A stretch of DNA of 64,000 nt from Arthrobacter sp. SLBN-112 (GTDB lineage: Bacteria > Actinomycetota > Actinomycetes > Actinomycetales > Micrococcaceae): positions 868,001 to 932,000 of the forward strand of contig NZ_VFMU01000001.1 in NCBI RefSeq assembly GCF_006715225.1, given 5' to 3'. Of the stretch, positions 30,868 through 39,986 are shown in pieces; the stretch's first letter is position 1; every line of letters begins with the position of its first letter. The position numbers were made by a program, and so were the translations under genes. The notes beneath the pieces were generated by a model. It was given only the letters and a program-made list of their open reading frames with translations, was not told where the DNA came from and did not search any database.

Positions 30868-31998
30868 ATGAACTACAGCAACCAGCAGCCCACCCGGGAA
30901 CCGTCGGCGGAACAGGCAACCGTCACAACGCCCGGCGCGCAGCCAACGGCCGGTCCGCTAACCCGCGAGGAACTGCAGCTCGCGGCCCGCAACCATTCCA
31001 TGCCGCTCGAGATCCTCCGCCGCGAAGTTACGCCGCCGGGGCTTCACTATGTGCTGACGCACTTCGACATTCCGGATCTCGATGCGTCGTCCTGGCACCT
31101 GCGGATCGGGGGTGCAGTGGAGCGCGCCCTGGAGCTGGGCATGGCGGCGCTGCGCAGGGATCCGGCCATCACGGTGCCCGTCACCCTCGAGTGCGCGGGT
31201 AACGGCCGCTCGCTCCTGGAGCCGCGGCCCGTAAGCCAGCCCTGGGTGCTGGAGGCTGTGGGTACGGCGTACTGGACCGGGGTGCCGCTGGCCTATCTCC
31301 TTGGCAAGGCGGGCGTGCTGCCCGATGCGGTGGAGGTGGTCTTCACCGGGGCCGATGCGGGGGTTCAGGGTGGCGTCCCCCAGCAGTACGCGCGAAGCCT
31401 GCCGATCCGCGAAGCGCTGCGTCCCGACGTCGTTCTCGCCTACAAGATGAACGGCCATGACCTGCCGCCGCAGCATGGCTACCCGCTGCGGCTGGTGGTG
31501 CCGGGCTGGTACGGCATGGCCAGCGTGAAGTGGCTGCAGTCCATCGACGTGGTCCGGGCGCCGTTTACCGGGTTCCAGCAGCAGCCTGCCTACCGGTACC
31601 AAAGCACCGCGGACGACGCCGGCACGCCGGTTACGCGGATCAGGGTGCGTTCGTTGATGGTCCCGCCGGGCGTCCCGGACTTCTTCACACGGCAGCGGTT
31701 CCTTCGCCCGGGCCCAGTGATGCTGGAAGGCAGGGCCTGGTCAGGGGAAGGTGCCGTGACCGCCGTCGAGGTGGGCATTGACGGCACCTGGCTCCCGGCC
31801 CACCTGGACAAGCCCGTTGGCGGCTTCGCCTGGCGGCGGTGGAGCCTGCCGTGGGTGGCCGACCCGGGCGAGCACGTCCTGGCATGCCGTGCCACGGACA
31901 TCACCGGTGCCACCCAGCCACTGGAGCAGAACTGGAACTACCAGGGAATGGGCAACAACGTGGTGCAGCGGGTCAGCGTGACGGTGGGGTCCGACTAG
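30868..31998 (+). CDS. Sulfite-oxidase-family molybdopterin oxidoreductase
   Basis: 376 residues. The molybdenum-cofactor domain (about 45-245) contains TLECAGNGRS with Cys109 as the predicted Mo ligand and GYPLRLVVPGWYGMASVKWL. A C-terminal dimerisation domain (about 260-376) ends with NWNYQGMGNNVVQRV. There is no Tat signal, so it is cytosolic unless the start is wrong. Natural substrate may be sulfite or another small oxidisable compound. No haem partner gene is adjacent. TTGACG-17-TAGACC at 30793-30821 may be its promoter. Confidence 0.92.
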   Translation: MNYSNQQPTREPSAEQATVTTPGAQPTAGPLTREELQLAARNHSMPLEILRREVTPPGLHYVLTHFDIPDLDASSWHLRIGGAVERALELGMAALRRDPAITVPVTLECAGNGRSLLEPRPVSQPWVLEAVGTAYWTGVPLAYLLGKAGVLPDAVEVVFTGADAGVQGGVPQQYARSLPIREALRPDVVLAYKMNGHDLPPQHGYPLRLVVPGWYGMASVKWLQSIDVVRAPFTGFQQQPAYRYQSTADDAGTPVTRIRVRSLMVPPGVPDFFTRQRFLRPGPVMLEGRAWSGEGAVTAVEVGIDGTWLPAHLDKPVGGFAWRRWSLPWVADPGEHVLACRATDITGATQPLEQNWNYQGMGNNVVQRVSVTVGSD

Positions 31999-32029
31999 GC
32001 CGGCCAGAGAAAAGGTGCGCCGCCGGTCT

Positions 32030-32401
32030 TTACAGCATGCTCGCCGGGGCCGCCACCAGCGCGACCAGGGCCATCACGGACAGTCCAACAACCATTGGCC
32101 CCGCCACAAGCATCCACGTCGTGGCGGGGTAGCCGCGGTAGCCCCTGCCACGCAGCCTGGCCGTCCACAGAGCCCCGTAGGTGACGCTGGCGAGCAGGTA
32201 GGGAATGGTCAGCGCGGTCAGCGCCAGGCCAAGCCAGATGGTCGCCTGAAAAACTGCCATCGTGTTGTCGTCGTACATGTCACCGATCCGTGACGTGCTC
32301 AGGGTGATCAAGAGCAGCAGAAGCAGAAGCAAAACGCCGGACAGGACCAGCAGGGTTGCCCGGAAGATCCTTGCCCATGCGGGCAAGGGGGCTTTCTTCA
32401 T
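32030..32401 (-). CDS. Small three-helix membrane protein, unknown
   Basis: 123 residues from ATG 32401 after a GGGGGATCC site. Helices at about 10-35, 48-75 and 95-120; the first is an unusually pure leucine run. A cytosolic loop holds RLRGRGYRGY. No recognised family. An upstream extension of 18 residues is open but less likely. Confidence 0.6.
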   Translation of the reverse strand: MKKAPLPAWARIFRATLLVLSGVLLLLLLLLITLSTSRIGDMYDDNTMAVFQATIWLGLALTALTIPYLLASVTYGALWTARLRGRGYRGYPATTWMLVAGPMVVGLSVMALVALVAAPASML

Positions 32402-32539
32402 TGGATCCCCCTGACGGCTGAAGTCTTCGTGCTGGTTCGTGCGGTGGGGCTCCACGGTTCTCTCTTCCTGGCGGGGACTCCAAGTCTTCCATGCAACGGG
32501 GACGGTGTGACTCAGCCGAGGCTATACTCGGTGCCAGCC

Positions 32540-32923
32540 ATGACCAGTCTCCCTGCCTCCCCCGCCAGTGTCCGCATCGATGCCTGGCTGTGGGCCATCC
32601 GCGCCTATAAAACGCGATCGGCCGCCACTGCAGCCTGCCGGGCAGGGCACGTCCGCCTGAACGGCAGCCCGTCGAAGGCGTCGGCGACCCTTGTTACAGG
32701 CGACACCGTGACCGTCCGCATGTCCGGGTACGAGCGCATCCTGGAGGTCCGGCGGCTGATCGCGAAGCGTGTGGGAGCCGAGGCGGCCTCACACTGCTTC
32801 ACCGACCACACTCCCCCGCGGCCCGTTCTGCCGGCGCTCGGCCTGCCGCAACGCGACCGGGGAGCGGGCAGGCCCACCAAAAAGGACCGCCGCGAGATGG
32901 AGCGGCTACGGGGCCCTGCGTGA
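32540..32923 (+). CDS. S4-domain RNA-binding protein (Hsp15-like)
   Basis: 127 residues. The S4 domain (about 10-65) reads VRIDAWLWAIRAYKTRSAATAACRAGHVRLNG and continues KASATLVTGDTVTV; a basic C-terminus ends RPTKKDRREMERLRG. Hsp15-type proteins rescue stalled 50S subunits. TATACT at 32523-32528 is a good -10 box and would give a very short leader. The frame extends upstream to 32429 without conserved sequence. Confidence 0.88.
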   Translation: MTSLPASPASVRIDAWLWAIRAYKTRSAATAACRAGHVRLNGSPSKASATLVTGDTVTVRMSGYERILEVRRLIAKRVGAEAASHCFTDHTPPRPVLPALGLPQRDRGAGRPTKKDRREMERLRGPA

Positions 32924-32940
32924 AAGGCGTGCCGGAGACG

Positions 32941-33453
32941 TCAAGCGCCGGACCTGGCACGCGCCTGCACGAGGTTGGCGAACGGCAACCGGCCGAATTC
33001 CGCCACGAAGGCTGAATGACAAGCCGCTTCCGCGCTGTTCAGTTGTTCCGCCGGAAGTTCTTTCCACGCAATGGCCAGTGATCCCGCGTCGGCAAGCTGC
33101 CAAATTGCGCGCCCGTCCCAATGCCCGGGCGGCTTTCCTTGCCCGAAGTCCACAAACTCCTGGATCTGACGCCGGAGCCCCCGGTTACCTTTGCTTCCGG
33201 GCCCGGCTTTTCCGACATAGAGAACCACGGCGCCGTCCACCCACTCGGCGGCCAGGGCGGCTGCGGGAAGCGACGGTTCCTTCTTCTTGAAGACGCCCGC
33301 TGTGCTTTTCGGAAGGAAGCGCGGTTGGAAGCCTTCCGGGGCCACAACGGTGAAGAGCCCCGTTCCTTGTGGGATCCTCATGGCCTCAAGGTCCTGGATC
33401 GGCCGGAAGCCAGCGAAACCTTCGGCCTTCAGGCCCTTCCTGGTGAACTGCAT
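32941..33453 (-). CDS. GIY-YIG-like protein, diverged
   Basis: 170 residues. GTGLFTVVAPEG followed by VVLYVGKAG resembles the two strands of a GIY-YIG nuclease (GLF for GIY, YVG for YIG). Downstream lie Arg (NRGLRRQI), a Glu near the C-terminus (NSAEAACHSAF) and Asn (LPFANL), at plausible active-site spacing. The insert between the strands is longer than usual. Could be a nuclease or an inactive relative; target unknown. ATG 33453 is a reasonable start, but an in-frame ATG at 33516 exists. Confidence 0.55.
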   Translation of the reverse strand: MQFTRKGLKAEGFAGFRPIQDLEAMRIPQGTGLFTVVAPEGFQPRFLPKSTAGVFKKKEPSLPAAALAAEWVDGAVVLYVGKAGPGSKGNRGLRRQIQEFVDFGQGKPPGHWDGRAIWQLADAGSLAIAWKELPAEQLNSAEAACHSAFVAEFGRLPFANLVQARARSGA

Positions 33454-33566
33454 AATCCATTGAACAGCATGTCCTCGGAATGTCCTCGGACGGCTGTAGC
33501 CTGCCGTTTTCCACATAGGGCAGTTGAGTTGCTGCGGTTGTCACACCCTGATGGAAGACTTTGGTT

Positions 33567-35126
33567 ATGGAAGCAGTATTGCGGTCGGTGCAAGCGGGTG
33601 GTGCGGTACTCGTTGCTGGGCCACGGACGCCCCTCGGTGCCGGCCCGCTTTCGTTTCCGTCCTCCCCGGCTGCCCCTTCCATTGCTGATGTCATTAGGCT
33701 GTTGGCGTCTGTTCCCATGGCCAGCGATGATGCCGGGAAGATTGACCAGGTGCGGGAGCTGGAGGACCTGAAGTGCCTGGCCGGTGCCCGTCAGGCCGAT
33801 GCCACCGTTGCTTTTGATTTGTCGCAGCGCCGTGAGCAGGCCGCCGCCGGGGTTCCCGTGAATGAACAGGGCGCCGGGGTCGGGGCGCAGATCGCGTTGG
33901 CCCGGCGGGAAGTCCCGGCCCGGGGGTCCCGGTTGCTGGGCCTGGCCAAAACCCTCACCGGGATGCCGCACACCTTCGCCGCGTTCCGGGCTGGCCTGCT
34001 GAATGAGTGGCGGGCCACGCTGGTCGTGAAGGAAACCATCTGCCTCAGCCCGGAGGACCGGGCGGGGGTGGATGAGGAACTCGCCGCCGACACCGGCACC
34101 CTCGAGGGCGCCGGCGACAAGGCCATTGTGGCCGCGGTCCGGGCCGCCGCGTACCGGCGCGACCCGGCCTCCGTCACGAAACGGGCCGCACGCGCCATCA
34201 CGGAAAGGACTGTGAGTCTGCGCCCGGCACCGGACACCATGACGTACCTGACCGCACTGCTGCCGGTCGCCCAAGGAGTCGCCGCCTACACCGCCCTGAC
34301 CCGCGACGCGGACACTGCCCGCAGCGGCGGTGACGAGCGGTCCCGGGGTCAGGTCATGGCCGACATCCTCGTCGAACGCGTTACCGGTATCCCCGGCGGG
34401 ATCAGCGGGGTTCAGATCCAGCTCGTCATGACCGACCGCACCCTCCTCCAGGCCGATTCCGAACCGGCAAGGCTTCCCGGTTACGGCACCATCCCCGCAG
34501 CAGCCGCCCGGGACATCGCCCTCACCCCTCCAGCCACCAAACCCGGTTCCCCCGCCACTGATGACACCGCCCAAGACCCCGCCGGCATGGTCGATATTGC
34601 CGGCCGGCACGACCTGGATCTCTGGGTCCGGCGGCTCTACACCGCACCCGCTACCGGCGAGCTGTTGGCAATGGACTCCAAGGCCCGGTTCTTCCCGGCC
34701 GGATTGAAACGCTTCCTCCAGATCCGGGACGACACCTGCCGCACGCCGTACTGCGACGCCCCCATCCGCCACCACGACCACATCACCGCCTGGCACGACG
34801 GCGGCCCCACCAGCGCCCGTAACGGCCAGGGCCTCTGCAAAGCCTGCAACCACACCAAAGAAACATCCGGCTGGACCACAAAACCCATCCCCGGACGTAG
34901 GCACACCGTTGCCACCACCACCCCAACCGGCCACCCCCACCACTCCACCGCACCACCACTACCGGGTTCACGGTTAGCGGGGACACTGTTAGCGGGGACA
35001 CGGTCACGCTCAGGAACAGTGGTTGGCGCTGGCGCGTGCCCACCCCTGACATGGTCATTTCCTCCTGCAGGGGCCGGCTGGGCCGAATTCGGTGTGCCCA
35101 CCCCTCGCCGCAAAAGCGTAGAGTGA
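33567..35126 (+). CDS. DUF222 - HNH endonuclease protein (13E12-type family)
   Basis: 519 residues. DUF222-like helical region (about 45-330) followed by an HNH domain: CRTPYCDAPIRHHDHITAWHDGG, then NGQGLCKACNHTKE. The HH, N and paired Cys needed for the beta-beta-alpha metal fold are present. This family occurs in many copies in actinobacterial genomes, like the mycobacterial 13E12 repeats, and is often suspected of being mobile. ATG 33567 was taken; a TTG two codons upstream is weaker. The 65-residue tail after HNH is low complexity and contains a tandem DNA repeat. Confidence 0.88.
   Translation: MEAVLRSVQAGGAVLVAGPRTPLGAGPLSFPSSPAAPSIADVIRLLASVPMASDDAGKIDQVRELEDLKCLAGARQADATVAFDLSQRREQAAAGVPVNEQGAGVGAQIALARREVPARGSRLLGLAKTLTGMPHTFAAFRAGLLNEWRATLVVKETICLSPEDRAGVDEELAADTGTLEGAGDKAIVAAVRAAAYRRDPASVTKRAARAITERTVSLRPAPDTMTYLTALLPVAQGVAAYTALTRDADTARSGGDERSRGQVMADILVERVTGIPGGISGVQIQLVMTDRTLLQADSEPARLPGYGTIPAAAARDIALTPPATKPGSPATDDTAQDPAGMVDIAGRHDLDLWVRRLYTAPATGELLAMDSKARFFPAGLKRFLQIRDDTCRTPYCDAPIRHHDHITAWHDGGPTSARNGQGLCKACNHTKETSGWTTKPIPGRRHTVATTTPTGHPHHSTAPPLPGSRLAGTLLAGTRSRSGTVVGAGACPPLTWSFPPAGAGWAEFGVPTPRRKSVE
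34973..35001 (+). repeat. Two-copy 15-bp tandem repeat
   Basis: GTTAGCGGGGACACT occurs twice head to tail (second copy with the last base changed), encoding LAGTLLAGT in the tail of the DUF222-HNH protein. A further related CGGTCAC follows. Confidence 0.85.
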
Positions 35127-35171
35127 CATAGGACGCCTGATTCTGGACGCCTCGCTGCCAAGGGAGAAATC

Positions 35172-35789
35172 GTGACGATTGATTGGGACGAAAAAAAGGC
35201 CCTGCTACAGGAACCGAACATCGCAAAGGTAACCCAGCTTTGCGATGAACTCATGGAGAAGAAGCCCGGTTCCAGGGTCCCCTACATCGACCCCGTCCAC
35301 GACGAAGATGAGTGCAGGATCATCAGCCTCCAGGCCAGCCCAGGCAAGGGCACCGAGTCCGGATTTGTCTCCCACAACAACGATGACGAAGCTGCCCGGC
35401 GGGCCACCCAGATCTACGAACTCGCTGAGCTGGATCCCCGCTACGTCATGCCGTGGAATGCCTACCCTTGGGTCCGTGAAAGCGGCAGCCCGTCGGCCCT
35501 GAGTGTCCAGGAGAAGACCGACGGCCTGCGTCCTTTCCGGCAGTTCCTCAAAATCAACTCCCGGGTGTCCGCGATCATTGCTCATGGGACTGACGCGTCC
35601 ACGTTCCTCACCCTGTTCGAGAAGACCTACCATTCATCGCTGAAGAACGCCGGCATCAAAATCTACAAGGCCTCCGCCCTCGGCGGCAGGGCCTTTGCTG
35701 TTTCCGAAGCCAAGCAGGAAGAGCTGCTGGCCAAGAGCGTTGACACCTACCGTGACGCCATGCAGCGGGCAGGAATCCAGCACCTGTAG
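35172..35789 (+). CDS. Uracil-DNA-glycosylase-superfamily-like protein
   Basis: 205 residues. CRIISLQASPGKGTESGFVSHNNDDEAARR resembles the glycosylase block where a PG motif is followed by an Asn/Asp-containing strand, and VMPWNAYPWVRE matches the following NxYPW segment. A C-terminal IIAHGTDAS could hold the usual His. It would remove damaged bases from DNA, but the catalytic residues are not canonical and the assignment is tentative. GTG 35172 follows GGGAGA. Confidence 0.5.
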   Translation: MTIDWDEKKALLQEPNIAKVTQLCDELMEKKPGSRVPYIDPVHDEDECRIISLQASPGKGTESGFVSHNNDDEAARRATQIYELAELDPRYVMPWNAYPWVRESGSPSALSVQEKTDGLRPFRQFLKINSRVSAIIAHGTDASTFLTLFEKTYHSSLKNAGIKIYKASALGGRAFAVSEAKQEELLAKSVDTYRDAMQRAGIQHL

Positions 35790-35870
35790 CCGACCTTTTC
35801 CCAGCCTTCTTTCAGCCGCGCAGGCGCATACTCGTAGGTACCCTGACCGGCGAAAGAACCAGGCTGAACC

Positions 35871-36026
35871 GTGACGCCCTACCCCAACCGTTCCCACGGC
35901 GCGGAACCCCCAGCGGAGGCCGCAGCCCTGCTGGCGCTGGCTTCCGCGCTGGCCATCGCTGTCTTCCTGCCGGTCCGGATGCCGTTCCTGGCAAAGCTCG
36001 GCCCTGTCCCGGCGCCCCGGGGCTGA
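35871..36026 (+). CDS. Possible 51-residue membrane peptide
   Basis: GTG-started frame with a polar Pro/Glu start (VTPYPNRSHGAEPPAE) and one hydrophobic helix (ALLALASALAIAVFLPVR), ending 10 bases before dedA. No clear ribosome site. It may be a real small protein coupled to dedA or a chance frame. Confidence 0.3.
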   Translation: MTPYPNRSHGAEPPAEAAALLALASALAIAVFLPVRMPFLAKLGPVPAPRG

Positions 36027-36036
36027 CGCCGCCGCC

Positions 36037-36672
36037 ATGACGGGTTTCATCGACGGCCTCCTGAACGTCAGCCCGATCGTGGCGTACGTTGCCGTCTTCT
36101 GCCTGGTATTTGCCGAGGACGCATTGTTTGTCGGCTTCGTCATCCCAGGCGAAACAGCAGCCGTCCTCGGGGGCGTGGTGGCCAGCCGGGGCGAGGTGCA
36201 GCTGGGCATCATGATGGCCCTGGTGGTGGGTGCCGCCATCATTGGCGACAGCGTCGGCTATGAGGTGGGCAAGCATCTGGGCTCCCGCATCCTGGAGTCA
36301 AAGGCGCTCCGCCGCCACGCCGGGAGGTTGGAGAACGCGCAGGACTTCCTCCGCCGGAAGGGCGGTTCCGCTGTCTTCCTTGGCCGGTTCACTGCCTTCT
36401 TCCGGGCTGTCATGCCAGCCCTCGCCGGCACGTCCCGGATGCCCTACGGCCGGTTCCTCGCCTGGAACTCCGTGGGCGGCATCGTCTGGGGCATCGGCTT
36501 CGTCCTGCTGGGCTTCCTCGCAGGCAACTCCTACGAGGCCGTCGCCCAGGCAGTGGGCCGGGATCTCGCCGTCGTCATCGCTGCTGTGGCCGTGGCGGCG
36601 CTCATAGTTTGGCACCTCCATTCACGACGGCGGCGGCAGCTGCGGCGCGCCGCCAACCAACGGCAGGACTAG
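36037..36672 (+). CDS. DedA-family membrane protein
   Basis: 211 residues with the DedA (SNARE-associated) pattern: an N-terminal EDALFVGFVIPGETAAVLGGVVASRG re-entrant region, GDSVGYEVGKHLG, and FLGRFTAFFRAVMPALAGTSRMPYGRFLAWN, which carries the conserved Arg residues. Four to five helices. DedA proteins act as lipid (undecaprenyl-phosphate or phospholipid) scramblases or translocases. A basic C-terminal tail follows the last helix. Confidence 0.92.
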   Translation: MTGFIDGLLNVSPIVAYVAVFCLVFAEDALFVGFVIPGETAAVLGGVVASRGEVQLGIMMALVVGAAIIGDSVGYEVGKHLGSRILESKALRRHAGRLENAQDFLRRKGGSAVFLGRFTAFFRAVMPALAGTSRMPYGRFLAWNSVGGIVWGIGFVLLGFLAGNSYEAVAQAVGRDLAVVIAAVAVAALIVWHLHSRRRRQLRRAANQRQD

Positions 36673-36679
36673 GGAGAGC

Positions 36680-36708
36680 TTGACAGCAACTGTGACCAGT
36701 GCCATATT
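36680..36708 (+). promoter_or_regulatory. Strong promoter of the asparagine operon
   Basis: Perfect -35 TTGACA (36680-36685), 17-base spacer, -10 CATATT (36703-36708), then 7 bases to GTG 36716. The distance implies transcription starting on the start codon of the regulator gene. Confidence 0.75.
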
Positions 36709-36715
36709 TGAGGAC

Positions 36716-37423
36716 GTGAACCTGTCAGACAGCCGGACAGCAGGACAGCCTGCACACCGTCCCCTTGCCCGGCTCAGCGCTGCCGAGGCGGTGTTCAACG
36801 CCATCCGCGGGGACATCGAATCCGGTGCGATTCCGGTGGGAAGCAAGCTCAGTTCAGAGTCCACCCTCTCGCAGCAGTACGGAGTCAGCCGCTCGGTCAT
36901 CCGGGAAGCCCTCCGCTCCTGCACGGCCCTGGGCCTCACGGTCACCAGGACCGGAAAGGGCACGTTCGTCATTGCCAGCAAGGTGGCCAATGACCTAACC
37001 CTGGGGCAATACTCCGCACGGGACTTGACGGAAGCGCGTCCCCACATCGAGGTCCCGGCTGCAGGCCTGGCAGCGGAGCGGCGCACTCCGGAGGAACTCG
37101 ACGTCCTCCGCGGGATCGTCGCCGCCATGGCCGCGGAAACGGATCCGGAATCCTGGGTGGCGCTGGATTCCAGCTTCCATGCCACCATTGCGCGCGCCAG
37201 TGGCAACAAAGTGTTCGCGAGCGTCGTGGCTGACATCCGCGACGCATTGGCCCACCAGTCCGAGACACTGAACATGGTGGCTGACCGCCAGCACGCCTCC
37301 GATATTGAGCACCAGCAGATCCTTGCCGCCATCGAGACCGGTTCCGCGGAAAACGCCCGCGCCGCCATGGCCCACCACCTGGAAGCCGTGGGCGAAGCCC
37401 TGGAATCCATCCTCAACAGCTAG
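36716..37423 (+). CDS. FadR/GntR-family regulator of asparagine utilisation
   Basis: 235 residues. N-terminal GntR winged helix (about 20-85) with SKLSSESTLSQQYGVSRSVIREALRSCTALGLTVTRTGKGTFV, then an all-helical FCD ligand domain (about 95-235) with FHATIARASGN and the metal-type His pairs near HHLEAVGEAL. It is followed by asparaginase, aspA and ansP on the same strand, so it most likely controls them in response to asparagine or aspartate (inference). GTG 36716 was chosen because the longer TTG-started frame would begin inside the -35 box. Confidence 0.88.
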   Translation: MNLSDSRTAGQPAHRPLARLSAAEAVFNAIRGDIESGAIPVGSKLSSESTLSQQYGVSRSVIREALRSCTALGLTVTRTGKGTFVIASKVANDLTLGQYSARDLTEARPHIEVPAAGLAAERRTPEELDVLRGIVAAMAAETDPESWVALDSSFHATIARASGNKVFASVVADIRDALAHQSETLNMVADRQHASDIEHQQILAAIETGSAENARAAMAHHLEAVGEALESILNS

Positions 37424-37453
37424 CCGAATCCAACCAACGCTCCCAAGGACTCC

Positions 37454-38518
37454 ATGCCATCCCCCGTGTTTTCTGCTGCCCACACCGCTGCCCCGGACAA
37501 GCTGGCCCTGCCACAGCACATCCCGCTGGCAGCCGCCCTCCGCGACGGCCTGTTGGAAAGTGTCCATTATGGTTCAGGGATTGCGCTTGCGGCTGACGGT
37601 TCAGTGGCGGCAGCCGCAGGTGACCCGCTGACTCCGTTCTATCCCCGCTCCGCTCTCAAGCCCCTGCAGGCCGTGGCCATGGTCCGTGCCGGCCTGGAAC
37701 TCCCTGCAGATCTCCTGGCGTTGGCCGCCGCGAGCCATTCGGGCGCGGCAGTGCACCGGGACGGCGCCCTGCGCATCCTGGAACTGCACGGTCTGGCCAC
37801 CACCGACCTGGAAAACAGCACCGATCTCCCCTATGGCACCACCGAGCGCGAGGACTGGCTGCGCAATGGCGGCCGCGCCACCCGGATCACCCAGAACTGC
37901 TCCGGGAAGCACGCCGCCATGGCCGCAACCTGTGCGATCAACGGCTGGCCCGTACAGGGCTACCTGGATCCCTCCCACCCGCTGCAGCAGCTCGTCGCCC
38001 GGACCGTCATTGACCTGACCGGCGAGGAGCCGGCCGGCGTGAGCACCGATGGCTGCGGGACCCCGTTGTTCGCCCTCACCCTCCAGGGCATGGCGCGCGC
38101 CTTTGGCCGGATCGCCCAGGCAGCCGCACGGCACGACGGCGACTTGGATCCCACGAACGCGGAAGCCGCCGTCGGGCTCGCCATGCAGCAACACCCACAC
38201 ATGGTGGCCGGGGAAGGCCGCGACGTCACCGAACTGATGCGACTTCTGCCCGGCGCCGTGGCCAAGGACGGCTTTGAGGGCGTCCAGCTGGTGGGCCTGG
38301 CTGACGGCAGTGCCGTGGCCGTGAAGATTTCCGACGGCGGCGACCGCGCCCGGATGCCCGCCACCGTGCGCCTGCTGGAGGCGCTGGGCGTGGACACCGA
38401 ACCCCTCGGTGAGATCGCCACCGCACCCGTGCTGGGCGGCGGCCACCAGGTGGGCCTGCTGCTGGCCACTGACTTCCTGAACACCACCCAGTCCACGCCC
38501 GACAACGAAGCCCTGTGA
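37454..38518 (+). CDS. L-asparaginase (asparaginase II / thermolabile rhizobial type)
   Basis: 354 residues. It belongs to the Rhizobium etli-type asparaginases rather than the AnsA/AnsB type: YPRSALKPLQAVAMV near the N-terminus, HSGAAVHRDGALRIL, NCSGKHAAMAATC around 150 and STDGCGTPLFALTL around 200 carry the conserved Ser/Lys and Cys. It hydrolyses asparagine to aspartate and ammonia. It is cytosolic, lies 30 bases after the regulator and 8 bases before the aspA ATG, and is fed by the AnsP permease. Confidence 0.9.
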   Translation: MPSPVFSAAHTAAPDKLALPQHIPLAAALRDGLLESVHYGSGIALAADGSVAAAAGDPLTPFYPRSALKPLQAVAMVRAGLELPADLLALAAASHSGAAVHRDGALRILELHGLATTDLENSTDLPYGTTEREDWLRNGGRATRITQNCSGKHAAMAATCAINGWPVQGYLDPSHPLQQLVARTVIDLTGEEPAGVSTDGCGTPLFALTLQGMARAFGRIAQAAARHDGDLDPTNAEAAVGLAMQQHPHMVAGEGRDVTELMRLLPGAVAKDGFEGVQLVGLADGSAVAVKISDGGDRARMPATVRLLEALGVDTEPLGEIATAPVLGGGHQVGLLLATDFLNTTQSTPDNEAL

Positions 38519-38526
38519 GGACCTCA

Positions 38527-39960
38527 ATGACCATGATCGACACCGCCGCGGACGCCACGTCTGCCCCCAGCACCAGGTCAGAGCACGACCTGCTGGGCGA
38601 CCGGGACGTGCCCGCCCAGGCGTACTGGGGCGTACATACGCTCCGCGCCGTAGAGAACTTCCCCATCACCGGCCAGAAGCTGTCCTCCAATATGCACCTG
38701 GTCCGCGGGCTTGCCGCCGTGAAACTGGCGGCCGCCCGCACCAACCGGGAGCTCGGCCTGCTGGACGCCGAACGCGCCGACGCGATCGAGCAGGCCTGCC
38801 ACGACGTCCTGGCCGGCCGGCTTGCCGACCAGTTTGTGGTGGACGTGGTCCAGGGCGGTGCGGGCACGTCGTCGAACATGAACGCCAATGAGGTCATCGC
38901 CAACCGTGCCCTGGAAATCCTTGGCCATCCCAAGGGCGACTACGCGCGGCTGCACCCGAATGACCACGTCAACCTCAGCCAGTCCACCAACGACGTGTAC
39001 CCCACGGCCGTCAAGCTGGGCACCATCTTCGCCGCCAGGGAGCTGCTGGCAGCACTCGAGGAACTTGAGGACGCCTGCGATGCCAAGGCCATGGAATTCC
39101 GCACCGTGGTGAAAATGGGCCGGACCCAGCTCCAGGACGCCGTCCCCATGACCCTGGGCCAGGAGTTCGGCAGCTACGCCGTCACCATCGGCGAAGACCG
39201 GCTGCGCCTGGCGGAGGCCGAGCTGCTGATCCACGAGATCAACCTCGGCGCCACAGCCATCGGCACGGGCCTGAACGCGCCGCACGGTTACGCCGAAACA
39301 GCCTGCCGGCACCTGGCGGAGGTCACGGGCCTGCCGCTGGTCACCGCCGTCGACCTGATTGAAGCCACGCAGGACGTGGGCGCCTTCGTGCACTTGTCCG
39401 GCGTGCTCAAGCGGGTGGCGGTCAAACTGTCAAAGATCTGCAATGATCTCCGCCTCCTCTCCTCCGGCCCCCGCGCCGGCTTCGGCGAGATCAACCTCCC
39501 GGCCGTCCAGTCCGGATCCTCCATCATGCCCGGCAAGATCAACCCGGTGATCCCGGAAGTGGTCTCCCAAGTGGCCTACGAGGTGATCGGCAACGACGTC
39601 ACCATCACCATGGCCGCCGAAGCCGGCCAGCTGCAGCTCAACGCTTTCGAACCAATCATCGTCCACAGCCTCCACAAGAGCATTTCCCACCTCGAAGCAG
39701 CCTGCCGCACCCTTACGGCCCGCTGCATCCGTGGAATCACCGCCAACACCGAACACCTGCGCCGCACCGTGGAGCAGTCCATCGGGCTGGTCACCGCTTT
39801 GAATCCCCACCTCGGCTATGCCACCGCCACTGCCATTGCGCAGGAAGCACTTGCCACCGGCAAGGGTGTGGCTGAACTGGTCCTGGAACACGGACTCCTC
39901 ACCGATGCCCAGCTCCAGGAACTCCTGAGCCCCGAACGCCTGGCCAACCTCAGCAAGTAG
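38527..39960 (+). CDS. aspA: Aspartate ammonia-lyase
   Basis: 477 residues of the fumarase/aspartase superfamily: [26 protein letters not shown], the [15 protein letters not shown] block, and signature [11 protein letters not shown] (around residue 330) containing the catalytic Ser loop. The TSSNMN and LGAT segments agree with aspartase better than fumarase, and the neighbours confirm it. It converts aspartate to fumarate and ammonia for the TCA cycle. ATG 38527 has AGGA 5 bases upstream; a GTG at 38515 overlaps the asparaginase stop. Confidence 0.93.
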   Translation: MTMIDTAADATSAPSTRSEHDLLGDRDVPAQAYWGVHTLRAVENFPITGQKLSSNMHLVRGLAAVKLAAARTNRELGLLDAERADAIEQACHDVLAGRLADQFVVDVVQGGAGTSSNMNANEVIANRALEILGHPKGDYARLHPNDHVNLSQSTNDVYPTAVKLGTIFAARELLAALEELEDACDAKAMEFRTVVKMGRTQLQDAVPMTLGQEFGSYAVTIGEDRLRLAEAELLIHEINLGATAIGTGLNAPHGYAETACRHLAEVTGLPLVTAVDLIEATQDVGAFVHLSGVLKRVAVKLSKICNDLRLLSSGPRAGFGEINLPAVQSGSSIMPGKINPVIPEVVSQVAYEVIGNDVTITMAAEAGQLQLNAFEPIIVHSLHKSISHLEAACRTLTARCIRGITANTEHLRRTVEQSIGLVTALNPHLGYATATAIAQEALATGKGVAELVLEHGLLTDAQLQELLSPERLANLSK

Positions 39961-39986
39961 TCCCCACATCCCCAAAGGACACTCCC

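Noticed and set aside
33429..34943. 504-residue frame opposite the DUF222-HNH gene
   Set aside because: Gly/Val/Asp-rich antisense frame; the plus strand encodes a convincing HNH domain.
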